Source: Sisyra terminalis
Lineage: Eukaryota > Arthropoda > Insecta > Neuroptera > Sisyridae
Direction: 5' to 3'
Assembly (NCBI GenBank): GCA_958496175.1
Contig: OY292276.1
Coordinates: 53,581,080 to 53,645,079 of the forward strand
Length of the DNA: 64,000 bases
Made by a program: the position numbers and the translations under genes. Shown here one piece after another: positions 13,301 to 23,608 of this stretch (within the stretch, counting starts at the first letter, position 1; every line of letters begins with the position of its first letter). Below the pieces are notes generated by a model. That model worked only from the letters and a program-made list of their open reading frames with translations, searched no databases and was not told where the DNA came from.

Positions 13301-16300
13301 GCTAGTTCTGAACACTCCTCCACATAGTCGGATTGCTGGGTGGTGTACTGATTCAAAGGTTTTCAGTTGATCTTTAGCAGTGGCATCATATATTTCGGCC
13401 CATAGTTCATTTTTGGTAGAACAATTACTTTGTAGGGGTTTTAATAGTAGAAGATCTACCCCAAGTCTCTTAAAACAAAAGTCTTTAAGATATTATCGCG
13501 TTTGTAGCATTGCGTTTTTAATGCCTCAATGGGAGTTCTCCAGGACATTCTCTGGTCGAAGATTAATCCTAGAATCTTTATTGAAGAGACATTTTTGATC
13601 GGGGTTTCCTCGATTTTTAATACAAAGTTACTGATTGTTTTATTGAACAAATGGTAAATTCAGCTTTTTCAATTTAAAACTTAAAACCTCTTCCTAAGGT
13701 TCACTTAAAGATATTGTTAATGTCCTTTTGCATTAAAATTGTTGTCGTCTTTAAATTAATGCCAATGCTTGTCAAGGTTAGATCATCCGCGAAAAGATAG
13801 ACTTTACCTGGTCTTTCGACATAATGAATCACGTTATTGATGGCTATTAAGAATAGGTTTACACTTAATACCGATCCTTGAGGTAATCCATTTTCCAGTT
13901 CAACTGATGGTGAAATTGTATCCCCAATTTTTACTCGTATTTTCCTCTGTAGGAAATGATTCCCGAAGGTAGTGTATTAATGAAGAGTGTTAACATAAAA
14001 TTGTTTTTACCACTAACTTTTCACTAGTATCTTGGGCTTGAAATCGTAGTCAAATCTTTAAGTTCCCAAAAATTTTAATTTTCAATTTTTGAATGATTGA
14101 TTTACTGCTTTTTTTTGAAAGTAGGTTTCAAATTCCGGGTTTTTCTTTAAAACGTTCTATATTAAAAAGAAATCTATTCAAAATGTCCCAAAAGAAATAA
14201 CATTTTGAGACAAAAAATCCTTTGGATTTTGATCATCTGGTATTAGAAATATTTATTACGTTATTGTCAAAATATTGTTTTGGAATTTTTACCAAATTTT
14301 CTTTTTACTTAATACTTAAACTAACTTTATCCACTGTGCTATATCATTGAAATTTACCAGTTTACGAAGGACAATACTCTTAATTAAATGAGAATTATTA
14401 AGCAACCAACAATACTATACACTATTAGTAAATTAATTCGTTTAAAGGAAGACAATATGTATTCCAATATGTGTTCCATAAAATATTTTCCAAGAAAGAT
14501 TTATTGATTTTAAACAAAATAAAGAAGAAATATTTACATTTCTTGTATAGGTATTTCTATTTTATTTTGACCAGCCAAATTGTTGCCAAAGTAGCTAATA
14601 TTTTAATTTTTAGGTAGTGCCTGCACAATAACAAAAACCGGAAAAAGTGGAGTCTGTGAATTGTTACTTAATTGTCCGGAAGTGTTAAATGCCTTGAAAA
14701 ATAAGGGAGTAATCCCTCAGACATGTTCTTATATCGGGCGAGATCCTGTTGTTTGTTGTCCTACAAATGCGCCAACCAATCCAACCCCATCCCCTGCGAT
14801 TGTATCCCGTTTTGGAAAAAGCTATGACAGTAATTTTGTGAGTCAATGCACTACATAATTGTTACTAAAAATAATTTGAATTTTAGAATGTCGTGAATAT
14901 GCAAAATCGGTTTATAAATTAGCAAAACCCCCAATTCCAATACCGAATGCACCTTTGCAAAACATATCTCAATGTGGATTTGTCGCAAAACCTTTAGTCG
15001 TTGGAGGTACAAAAGCTGGTGCTAAGGAATTCCCACATATGGTAATTATGTTTTTTTTAAATCTTTTTTTATACAATTATCACATTTAAATATTATTTAC
15101 TTACATTCTAGGCGTTGGTTGGATATGGAGAGCCAGATAATAAACAATGGAAATGTGGGGGTTCACTTATTAGTGAAAGATTCGTTATGACTGCTGGACA
15201 TTGTTTATACTCAGATGATTAGTAAGTAAACGTACAAATAATGAACTCTTTTGTAAAAATTTAATTGAACTCATTGCAGTGGAGATGCTAAATATATTCG
15301 TTTAGGTGACTTAAATAAAGCAGAGAGTCTTGATGATGAGGATCCTCAAGAATTTCTTATTTCTCAAACGTACGCTCCGAAGAACTACAATCCTCCATCT
15401 CAATACAACGATATTGCACTTCTTAAAATGGATCGGGTTGTTACATTTAACGCATATATTCGTCCAGCTTGTTTATATCTTAAACCAGAATTGGAAAATA
15501 AAAAAGCAATCGCTACCGGATGGGGTGCCATTGGGTTTGCAGACGTCGACAGTAACGATTTGCTAAAAGTTACTTTAGATATTGTAGCGCAACCCAGCTG
15601 TAATACGTCTTATAAATCAAATATTGGAACCACTTTACAGTATGGAATTGTTCCGGAAACTCAAGTTTGTGCCGGAGGAATAACAGAAGCTAAAGATACA
15701 TGTCAGGTGGGCATAATAAATCATGAAATGGATAAAAAATTGGATTTCTCACATTACTTTAACTAACATTCAAAGAATAGCGGAACCACTTCTTTTTGAG
15801 GAGGCTTAGTTAAATAACAACTGTAATTGCATAACATTTCTGTGCATTAGGTGCTTCCTAATCAGTGGCATAGCTTCCTAGGGGCTAGGCGGGGCAGTGC
15901 CCCGGGGCCCTCAAGCTCAGGGGGCCCTCGAATCCTTACCAGAAATCTCGATCGAACTAAACTTTTGGAAAATCACCAATTATGTAAGGAAATAATGAGC
16001 AAATATGGAGTGCTAGAATGCGACTTAACGGAAGTATTTACAGCAATGTTATTATTCTTTACAATCTCTGTCACTTCTGCAGCAGCTGAAAGGTCATTTA
16101 GCAAATTAAAAATAATAAAAAATTATTTAAGAAATAATATGGGCCAAACTCGACTCCGATATTTATCGCTAATAGCAATTGAAAACAAAACCGCCTCAAG
16201 CCTGGATTTAAACGAAGTCTTTGATACTTTTGCGAAAACTAAAGCTAGGAAAAAATTGTAAATATAATTGTTATTTAGTCAATTAGTAGGCCCGACCTTT

Positions 16301-17224
16301 ATATAATAAACCCTTAAATCTTCTCAATTTCGTTTTATTAGCCAAACCTACACCAAGTATTAATTGTAATTTATTTTGTTACTGTTTAATATTTTTATTA
16401 CCTGCCCTGCAGTGCACAAAAAAGAGCTTAAACAGCTTAGCATTTTTAAAGTATTTGTATATTTCATATTTTTATTTGATAAAACCTAATCAGTTTACAT
16501 AGCAGTGGGGCCCCATATTTTAATTTGCCCCAGGGCCCTTGGTTACCTAGCTACGCCACTGTTCCTAATATGTTTATTTCTGCTGGAGTTCAAATCTGGT
16601 TGATCATTTACAATTGGAAAACAACTGCTTTTTCAAATGCAATAATTCATATAACGTATGAATTCCAGCAAAAACAAACATAATAGTCCAAGATCCCAGG
16701 GCCCTCAGACCTTACTTATTTTCAAACGAACCAAATCTATACATTAGTAAGGTCTGGGGGCCTTGGGGTTTTCGAATATAAGAACAACTTTCGTCAGATA
16801 TATAATGTAATAACATGTAATGAAATCGCCGTAAATCGATACAAATTATTCATACACAACTACAAAATTGTCACTATTCTCTACAAGAAATTTTTCAAAG
16901 GTCCTTCCTCTCAAAGGTTCATCCTTTTCACAATTCTTATATTTCCCCAAAAACTGAATTTGTAATGATACATTGCGATGGACGGTTTTTTGTTGTGAAC
17001 AATTTGTTTTCCAAATACATAAATTTTATAATGATATCAATTTATTACAGGGAGATTCTGGCGGACCTTTACAAGTATATACTCCACCTGAAGAAATTTA
17101 TTGCATGTACTGGGTAGTTGGAGTTACTTCTTTTGGTAAAGCATGTGGAATTGCTAGATCACCAGGAGTTTACACTCGAGTGTCTGCTTTTGTTCCTTGG
17201 ATCGAAAATATTGTTTGGACTTAA
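10375..17224 (+). CDS. CLIP-domain serine protease, snake-like
   Basis: Six exons give 400 residues: 10375-10483, 14614-14841, 14887-15041, 15112-15221, 15280-15706, 17051-17224. The protein has a signal peptide ([16 protein letters not shown]..., hydrophobic to about residue 33), then one CLIP domain with six Cys (ending PVVCCP). The trypsin-like domain begins at [10 protein letters not shown], so the activation site follows Leu, as reported for Drosophila snake. The catalytic His is in MTAGHC, Asp in YNDIALL and Ser in GDSGGP. Asp in KDTCQGDSGG predicts trypsin-like specificity. Such secreted zymogens act in haemolymph cascades (Toll activation, melanisation). The exon 2 donor must be A/GTCAAT at 14842 to keep frame; the stronger GTGAGT at 14838 would cause a stop. 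Intron 1 (4.1 kb) and intron 5 (1.3 kb) host transposons. A poly(A) signal lies at 17287. Confidence 0.88.
11663..11829 (-). repeat. tRNA-derived SINE, copy 2
   Basis: This is the same unit as 1140-1297. The minus-strand head has a B box (GGTTCGATCC) and an A box ending at CCGAGTGATC. The body shares CTCTAGGGTTAATTAAATCC with copy 1 almost base for base. It is inserted in protease intron 1, 31 bp before a MITE. Confidence 0.75.
11861..12512. mobile_element. TA-flanked MITE with terminal and internal inverted repeats
   Basis: The ends are inverted copies of about 28 bp: AGGTGATTTTTTTTTGAC... at the left, and the complement of GGGTGATTTTTTTTTTAC... at the right. TA dinucleotides flank both ends, as after Tc1/mariner insertion. 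A second hairpin lies inside: 11967-12000 pairs with 12025-12058 over 34 bp with one mismatch. No transposase frame is present, so it is non-autonomous. It sits in protease intron 1. Confidence 0.7.
12730..13975 (-). mobile_element. LINE fragment (reverse transcriptase C-terminal half)
   Basis: On the minus strand the frames read, in order, [10 protein letters not shown] and [13 protein letters not shown] (the palm motifs of non-LTR reverse transcriptase), then [16 protein letters not shown] near 13590-13540 (the end of the RT domain). A decayed region to about 12780 follows, with stops. Frameshifts separate the blocks. This is a dead copy of a Jockey/I-type LINE lying antisense in protease intron 1. 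Confidence 0.75.
15863..16561 (+). mobile_element. Non-autonomous hAT element, copy 1
   Basis: The element begins CAGTGGCATAGCT and ends AGCTACGCCACTG, an inverted pair. It is flanked on both sides by the identical octamer TTCCTAAT (15855-15862 and 16562-16569), the 8-bp target duplication of hAT transposons. Inside, the open frame 15851-16261 carries the C-terminal dimerisation block of a hAT transposase ([20 protein letters not shown]). The catalytic part is missing. It lies between the protease exon ending at 15706 and the one beginning at 17051. A near-identical copy lies at 22914-23608. Confidence 0.88.
16571..16680. repeat. Small inverted repeat in protease intron 5
   Basis: TGTTTATTTCTGCTGGAGTTC (16571-16591, first 20 bases quoted elsewhere) pairs with 16660-16680 at 18 of 21 positions. 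It directly follows the hAT target duplication. No coding content is seen. It may be a tiny MITE or a palindrome. Confidence 0.45.
16693..16770. repeat. GC-rich hairpin in protease intron 5
   Basis: A left arm of about 25 bp (ATCCCAGGGCCCTCAGACCT...) and a right arm (...AGGTCTGGGGGCCTTGGGGT) are imperfect reverse complements separated by about 28 bp. The high GC stands out from the AT-rich surroundings. It is probably a degraded transposon end pair. Confidence 0.45.
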
Positions 17225-17614
17225 ACAATAATACTTAAAATTCAAAGGAAAAAAACCATTAATACAAACATTTATTTTTTATGTTCAATAAATATTTTCT
17301 AAAACTTGTAATTATAAGTGACATTTTATACGATTCTGAATTTAAGAAAATATGGCTTTTTTTACTGTATACAATAAAATAATTGAGGAAAAATAACATT
17401 TATTATATGAATTTATTTTAAGACTAATACTTAATTACCTACATCTTAATGAAAAAGTTAATTTTTCAATCGCCTGCAATTGAAAATTTGATATACAATA
17501 ATAGTATGTTTTTATGGTAATCTTAAATACATAAGTACATTCTAATATCATATTTGCAAAGGTAATTGTAAATATTTTTAATATCTTTTCCAATTTTCAA
17601 CAAAAAAAAAATAA
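17225..17614. other. Spacer between convergent genes
   Basis: This 390-bp AT-rich stretch lies between the stop codons of the protease and the fibrinogen-domain gene. It holds the protease poly(A) signal AATAAA at 17287-17292, 63 nt after the stop. Nothing else was recognised. Confidence 0.6.
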
Positions 17615-20300
17615 TTATGGATCTTCTGGAAAAAGAGTGGTTGGAATGGATGATGTAGTTGCCTCAATTTCAGGATATTTCGGTTTTAGTAGCATTCGTG
17701 TTTTACGTAAAGAATAATTTCCCAACCAATGTTCCCATATTATGCCTCTAAAGTAGTCGTTGTTTTTAGGATCTAAATGATAGATGCCATTCAAATTTGC
17801 CTCGAAACAACTAAAAATAAACATTAGTAAGTAAATTAATTGTAATTATAGATACTATTCTAGAAGTTTAGGTTTATGAATTTCGTACAATCTCAGAAAT
17901 CGCCAGAATTTTTTGTATTGAATATGGATTCACTTGGCTAATTTGCAGTTCATATACAGAATGAGCTTTTAAAGCTTAGATCAGTTCAAATGTAAGCAAT
18001 GGGGAGAAAAGGATATATGAAAAAAGGTGACTTTTGGAGCTTTCTACTCTCACCATTTAAAAAAATATATTTCGTTTTTCGTGGCTTTACTATGTAATTC
18101 AACGTTAAATTACACCAAAATTTGTCAAAATCAGATGAACCAAGAAAATTATGCACCCGGATGGATCTCAATTTTCTAAAGTTTTAAGTAGTCTTCTTTA
18201 AGAAGGGAAAAAAATATAAAAAAATATTTTTGATAGCTTATTTTTATCTGTCGTATAAATTAAACTACTAAAAAGTTTTCACCAAAAAATTAGAATAGTA
18301 CCTAAAAAGAATATGTTAAACTTGCCTATAAAACCACCATCCTCCCCCATAAGCTGGAGCACAAGGACAACAAGGGGGAGCTTCATCATTGTCCCTATCA
18401 TAAGTACTAAATAATGCATTATTGTGAGCAGATAAAGAATCCGATGCATTTCCGGAATATCCTGATACGGTCAATTTGTAGTTGTTTTTTTCACTTGCAA
18501 TTTTAAAAGTTGAATATTCAGCCCAGGCAGTGTTCCCATCAAAATCTTCAAGCTCTACCCGAAGAACCATTTCATTTTCATTGGTCAAGCGATGTAAAAA
18601 TTCATTTCCAAACCAAAATTCTTTATCCAATGAACCAAACCCGTACTTATATTCATTCCAAGATCGACTGAAATTTAACGCTTCATTGTCGAAAAGTCCT
18701 CGACGTTGAATAGTTGTCCATCCTCCACCATTAATATGCAAATCACAATATCGCGTGAAATAATCTCGATTTACTGCATTAATATCTCGAATATCCCCCA
18801 ACTTGTAAATTCCATTTGGATATCTTCGTGATAAATCATTGCAATCCATTTCTTTATCGTAATGTATAATTTTTGGGATTCCGCTTGGTATATCTGCTTG
18901 TATTTTCGATTCGTGATGCACTTGTGGATTGTCACTTTGATTAGATGAAATTTTATGTAAATTACTGGCACATGTTTCATTTAACGCATGTAAGTATGGT
19001 TGAAAATTGCTGCTTAACAAACTTGAAAAATTTCTCATCAAAATCCATTGTTGCTCTTGAAACTGGTCTTTTAAATCTTGCAACAATTCACAACTGTTTT
19101 TCGACACTGCCTTGTCTTGAATTTTAGAAAACAAATTTTCAAAATAATTGTTATCATACTTATTTAAACTGCAATTTGATAGAGCACGAGACGTAACAGT
19201 GGTTGAATTGCTTATATTGTGGAGATAATTTTCAATTCCTTCAATTGCTCTCAATGTTTTTTTGTAGGGGTGTGTTAATTTTTTCCATACTTTGTGCAAT
19301 AGTTTGTCCTCGGAACTATCCGATTTCAATTCTTGAGGAACTTCTCCGCTAGAGTTGAGATCATCTTCTTCGTCTGGAGTTCCATCGAATAAATCTTTAT
19401 TGCCATTGGAAATTTTATCAAATATTACATCGACTTTTGATGATACATCGTGTAACAACTCTTCAACGATCGGGGGTGAGTTACATCTTATTACTAATTT
19501 TCCTCTGTTTTCCAAATCATTTGTATTGTTCTTCACATTATTTGGGAATTTATTGTTCGAAAATGCGGTAGAGGTCAAAATTTTATCAATTTTCCTTTCA
19601 ACCGTCTTCAACGTACTCAATACTCCTCTGCTAGTAAATTCGTCATATAGTGGATCTCGATTTAAAACTGTTTTACTTAAATCCTGTAGTATATTTTCTG
19701 CCCCCTCTAATTTACTAATAATGCGCTCAATATTATATTCGATATTGGTTATTAAATTAACTTTTCCGTCGATGTTGAAAATTTTTTCTTGTCCTCTAAA
19801 ATTTATATAGTTTAGTTTTTGATAAAATTTGCAATTTTAATAAAAACTTTTTTACATACTTGTTTATAATTTCTACTTTCCTGTCTAATGTATTTATTTG
19901 TTCATTCCAAGCCGCAACGTGTAACTGAAATGTATCCCAAACATGAGCTCGTTCCTGAATATTCTTTATGTTGCTATCCAAATTTATTAAACTTGCAGCC
20001 ATTGATCCTAATTTTTGTTCCAAATTCGTTAAAAACAATGTGTTAAACTGGCTTAATTGTTCTATAAAAAACATTTATTATAATTTCGTAACAATCGAAT
20101 ATTTATTGTTTACCTATAGCTTTATTCATTATTGATTTAATTCCATCGATTTCTTCACTTAATCGATCAGTGGGGTATGGAGGAACAGCAAAGGCGACAT
20201 TTAGTCCATGTGAACAAAACATTAAAACCAAAGGTAATAAACAAAATTTGAACGCGTAAATTGTCATAACTGATGTTAATACCGAATGTAGACTTCTCAT
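17615..20300 (-). CDS. Secreted coiled-coil protein with C-terminal fibrinogen domain (FReD)
   Basis: Four exons on the minus strand join in phase: 20300-20114, 20061-19860, 19795-18326, 17810-17615, for 684 residues. Exon 1 encodes a hydrophobic signal sequence (FCLLPLVLMFCSHGL). The exact ATG is uncertain: 20300 was chosen, and 20267 or 20393 are possible. Exons 2-3 encode a long helical, Asn/Lys/Glu-rich region suited to coiled coils. The fibrinogen domain spans the end of exon 3 and exon 4: GIYKLGD, CDLHINGGGWTTIQRR, DRDNDEAPP (calcium-binding loop), GGGWWFYSCFEANLNGIY. The last junction uses a GC donor (GCAAGT at 18325-18320); only this choice rebuilds the invariant WWF-x-x-C. Relatives include angiopoietin-like proteins, tenascin-type lectins and Drosophila scabrous. 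Function here is unknown, possibly extracellular binding or immunity. Confidence 0.85.
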
Positions 20301-21176
20301 TAAATAAAATATAATGAGAATGATTTCATATCGGACCCTAACACAATCACAAGAGGATATTAAACAATCGTTATAAAAATACAGCCACAGCATATCACAT
20401 GCCTTGAGTTCAGTCTATTATTTTTTTTTCTTGTCTCTTCTTCTTCTTCTTAATCCGATTCTAGAATGACGTAATTTAAATAGAAAAAATTGATTTCAAA
20501 TAATTATAATGCTTTTAAGGAATGTGTTTTTCTAAACATCCAATTTGCCTTCATTTATTTACTTGAATATATTCGTAGATATCATAAATATTACACAGAA
20601 ATAAAAATTGAACTAATTTTTGATTATCCATTGTTGTTTATGATTAAAATTCCAAAAATGATAATTGCCATATTTACTATAAAAAATTACTTAAAAATGT
20701 ATTATTGTTATTGAGTGATCTATTCAGAATCGTACAAAACGTAAGATTGCGTTAATGCTTTATTTATATTGACGAGTTCGTTGAATTTGTGTTTTAGGAC
20801 CTACAACAATTACAAATTAATTTAATGACCTACGTTTTAATTTATTTTTTACTGTTTATTGTTCTCGAACTAAAATTTTACTTGTTATTGCTTAATTTGT
20901 TACAATTAACCGGCCTGTTTTAGGCTGTCAATTGTCCTTTTATACCATTTAGGCTCATTTCAGAATAGTCCAGCATGTTCGAAAATATTTGAACGATCTT
21001 TTTTTATTCTTTATTTTTTTACCTTAAATTAGAATAATTTAATTCAAAGAAAGTTTTTGAACATCTTTCATCTCATTCCAATATAATTGGTGGTATTTTT
21101 AAAAAAATAAAAAGACTATTTGTACCATTTTTGTTCAAAATAATCTGAAATGTTTTAATACTATTGTTGCGATCTG

Positions 21177-21400
21177 AGAACATTTGGAAGTTCTTATTGT
21201 TAGAATTTTCGAATGTTCTAACAATTAGATTGAAGAGGCGGAAAATATATCAGAACACTCTCCGTGAGATTCTAATGTAGGATAAAAAAGAATAGAAACA
21301 TTCGAAACTACAAGAGGCGTCTGGAACAATCTCGTACATTCCAGAAGCTGCAAATTGGAATATAAATAGAACGATCGACTGTCGCCAGAGCAGTACCTAA
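21177..21400 (+). promoter_or_regulatory. Orphan heat-shock-like promoter
   Basis: A TATA box (TATAAATAG, 21361-21369) lies 31 bp before an initiator-like CAGT (21391). Upstream are clustered GAA/TTC blocks like heat-shock elements. ATTCCAGAAG at 21338-21347 is nearest, with GGAAC 15 bp before it in 5-bp phase; TTTTCGAATGTTC is near 21213. The sequence TCGCCAGAGCAGTA at the predicted start recurs at about 21577, inside what would be the leader. No open frame follows within 3 kb, so the transcript is unknown: a non-coding RNA, a long 5' intron, or a stranded fragment of an hsp gene. Confidence 0.4.
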
Positions 21401-22913
21401 AGGTTTTTTCTTTAATTTTTTTACCCAGAAAGAACATGATAAATAAATAATTTAACATTAAAAGTACAATTAATCAAACATAAACTGATCTGGTAAAATT
21501 GTTTTAAACAATAGGCACAGAAACTATGTAACAACTAAAACAAAATTATAAATAAAGATACATTTAAATCGTAATCGCCAGAGCAGTATCGATAAAGTTA
21601 CAAATATCAATTACGAAACATTTACGAATAAGTTTAACAGTCATAATCGTTAAAGTAAATAAGTGTACTATTAACCGTGTGTATATTAAAATAAATTATA
21701 TTTTTGTTTTATGTCCAAAAATAAATTTTAACGAACCCGTCAATATAAATAAACGCAAAAACGTACCATTATGTATAATATTCCAAGCCTCATTTATGAT
21801 TGAATTGCTACAGTCATGGTATAATTGAATAATTTTCTTAAAATACAACAACAAAGAATAATTTAAAAACTTTAGACTTAAAAACCAACCAACCCTTGCT
21901 TTCAACTCTTAGGGTTGAACATCGAAATTATCCATCGATAAGATATGAACTTTGTCGCTAAAATTGCAATTGTTAACGTTTTACATTTATTGTGGAAACC
22001 AAACTTAAACTAAAACCAATTACCAAAAAGAATATAGTTTATGTACCAAGTTTAAAACGATTGACACAAAATTGGACCAGAAAAGTTCAATTTATAGAGC
22101 CTTAACGTTTAAGCGATGCAGATATGGGCGATAAATTTCATATTAATAAAAATTAATACTTAGTACCCTATAGTACTCTTCGTCTTCGTGGTTTACACAG
22201 TGCAACTACTGTTATCTTATAACACAAAAAGTATTAACAAGTTGTAAATAGTTTGCGTTCTATATTTAAAAGTTTCAAACATTAACTAATTTATAATATT
22301 TTATTTAATTGATATTTTTAAAGTAAATAAATTTGACAAACCTCAAAAATCAGCTATTATTATTGTGTTCTTTTAAATTAAGCCGACAACAATCAATCAT
22401 TTTCTTTCTAAGCAGATCCTTTTTTCAAATTTAAACTTTAATTTTAATTATTAAATTTCCAAAATTCAAATACTTAACAATAAAAAAAAAACTATAAATA
22501 ATTGAATTTGGTACCAATTAAGATTTGTTCATTATTGTTCCCATTGTCATTAACAGTTTTGAGAATTTCCATTAATAGTAGAAAATGTATTTGCCTATTG
22601 TTACATAGCAAATTGTAATTTATAACTTCAAAAAGAGTTTGTACTTATTTGTGCTTTGTGATTTAATGGAATACATTTACAACGATAGCAAATTATCTTT
22701 AGATTTGAATATCCTAAATCCTACAGTCACGAATAGAGAAAAAAAATCTTGATCCTAGTGCCTTAATCTGATTTTTTCTTATTATTTACAAAGCAAGTAA
22801 CATACTAAAATAGATATTATCTAGTTTAATATAGTTTTGAACAATTTTTCTCTATTCCACGTGAATTGAAGAAAACTTAATTAAAAAATCAAGGAGACTT
22901 TGCAGCTTAGAAA

Positions 22914-23608
22914 CAGTGGCGTAGCTACCTAGGGGCTAGGCGGGGCAGTGCCCCGGGGTCCCCGAGTTTAGGAGGCCCTCGAATCCTTACCAGAAATCTT
23001 GATCGAGCTGAACTTTTGAAAATTCAGTTGGAAGTTCACCAATTATGTAAGGAAATAATGAGCAAATATGGAGTACTAGAATGCGACCTAACGGAAGTAT
23101 TTACAGCAATGTTATTATTCTTTACAATTCCTGTCACTTCTGCACTGCAGCGACAAAAATAATAAAAAACTATTTAAGAAATAATATGGGCCAAACTCGA
23201 CTCCGACATTTATCGCTAATAGCAATTGAAAACAAAACCGCCTCAAGCCTGGATTTAAACGAAGTCTTTGATACTTTTGCGAAAACTAAAGCTAGGAAAA
23301 AATTGTAAATATAATTGTTATTTAGTCAATTAGTAGGCCCGACCTTTATATAATAAACCCTTAAATCTTCTCAATTTCGTTTTATTAGCCAAACCTACAC
23401 CAAGTATTAATTGTAATTTATGTTATTACTGTTTAATATTTTTATTACCTGCCCTGCAGTGCACAAAATAGAGCTTAAGTAGCTTAGCATTTTTAAAGTA
23501 TTTGTATATTTCATATTTTAATTTGATAAAACCTAATCAGTTTACATAGCAGTGGGGCCCCATTTTTTAATTTCCCCCAGGGCCCTTGGTTACCTAGCTA
23601 CGCCACTG
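22914..23608 (+). mobile_element. Non-autonomous hAT element, copy 2
   Basis: This is nearly identical to 15863-16561 and starts CAGTGGCGTAGCTACCTAGG, ending with its inverted partner. The flanks CTTAGAAA (22906-22913) and CTTAGAAT (23609-23616) match at 7 of 8 positions. A small deletion removes the [12 protein letters not shown] motif of the transposase remnant. The downstream frame (23161-23308) is intact and matches copy 1. Its outer inverted termini are better preserved than those of copy 1. Confidence 0.88.

Noticed and set aside
20430..20455. TTC/CTT repeat near the FReD gene start
   Set aside because: A short simple microsatellite with no sign of function.
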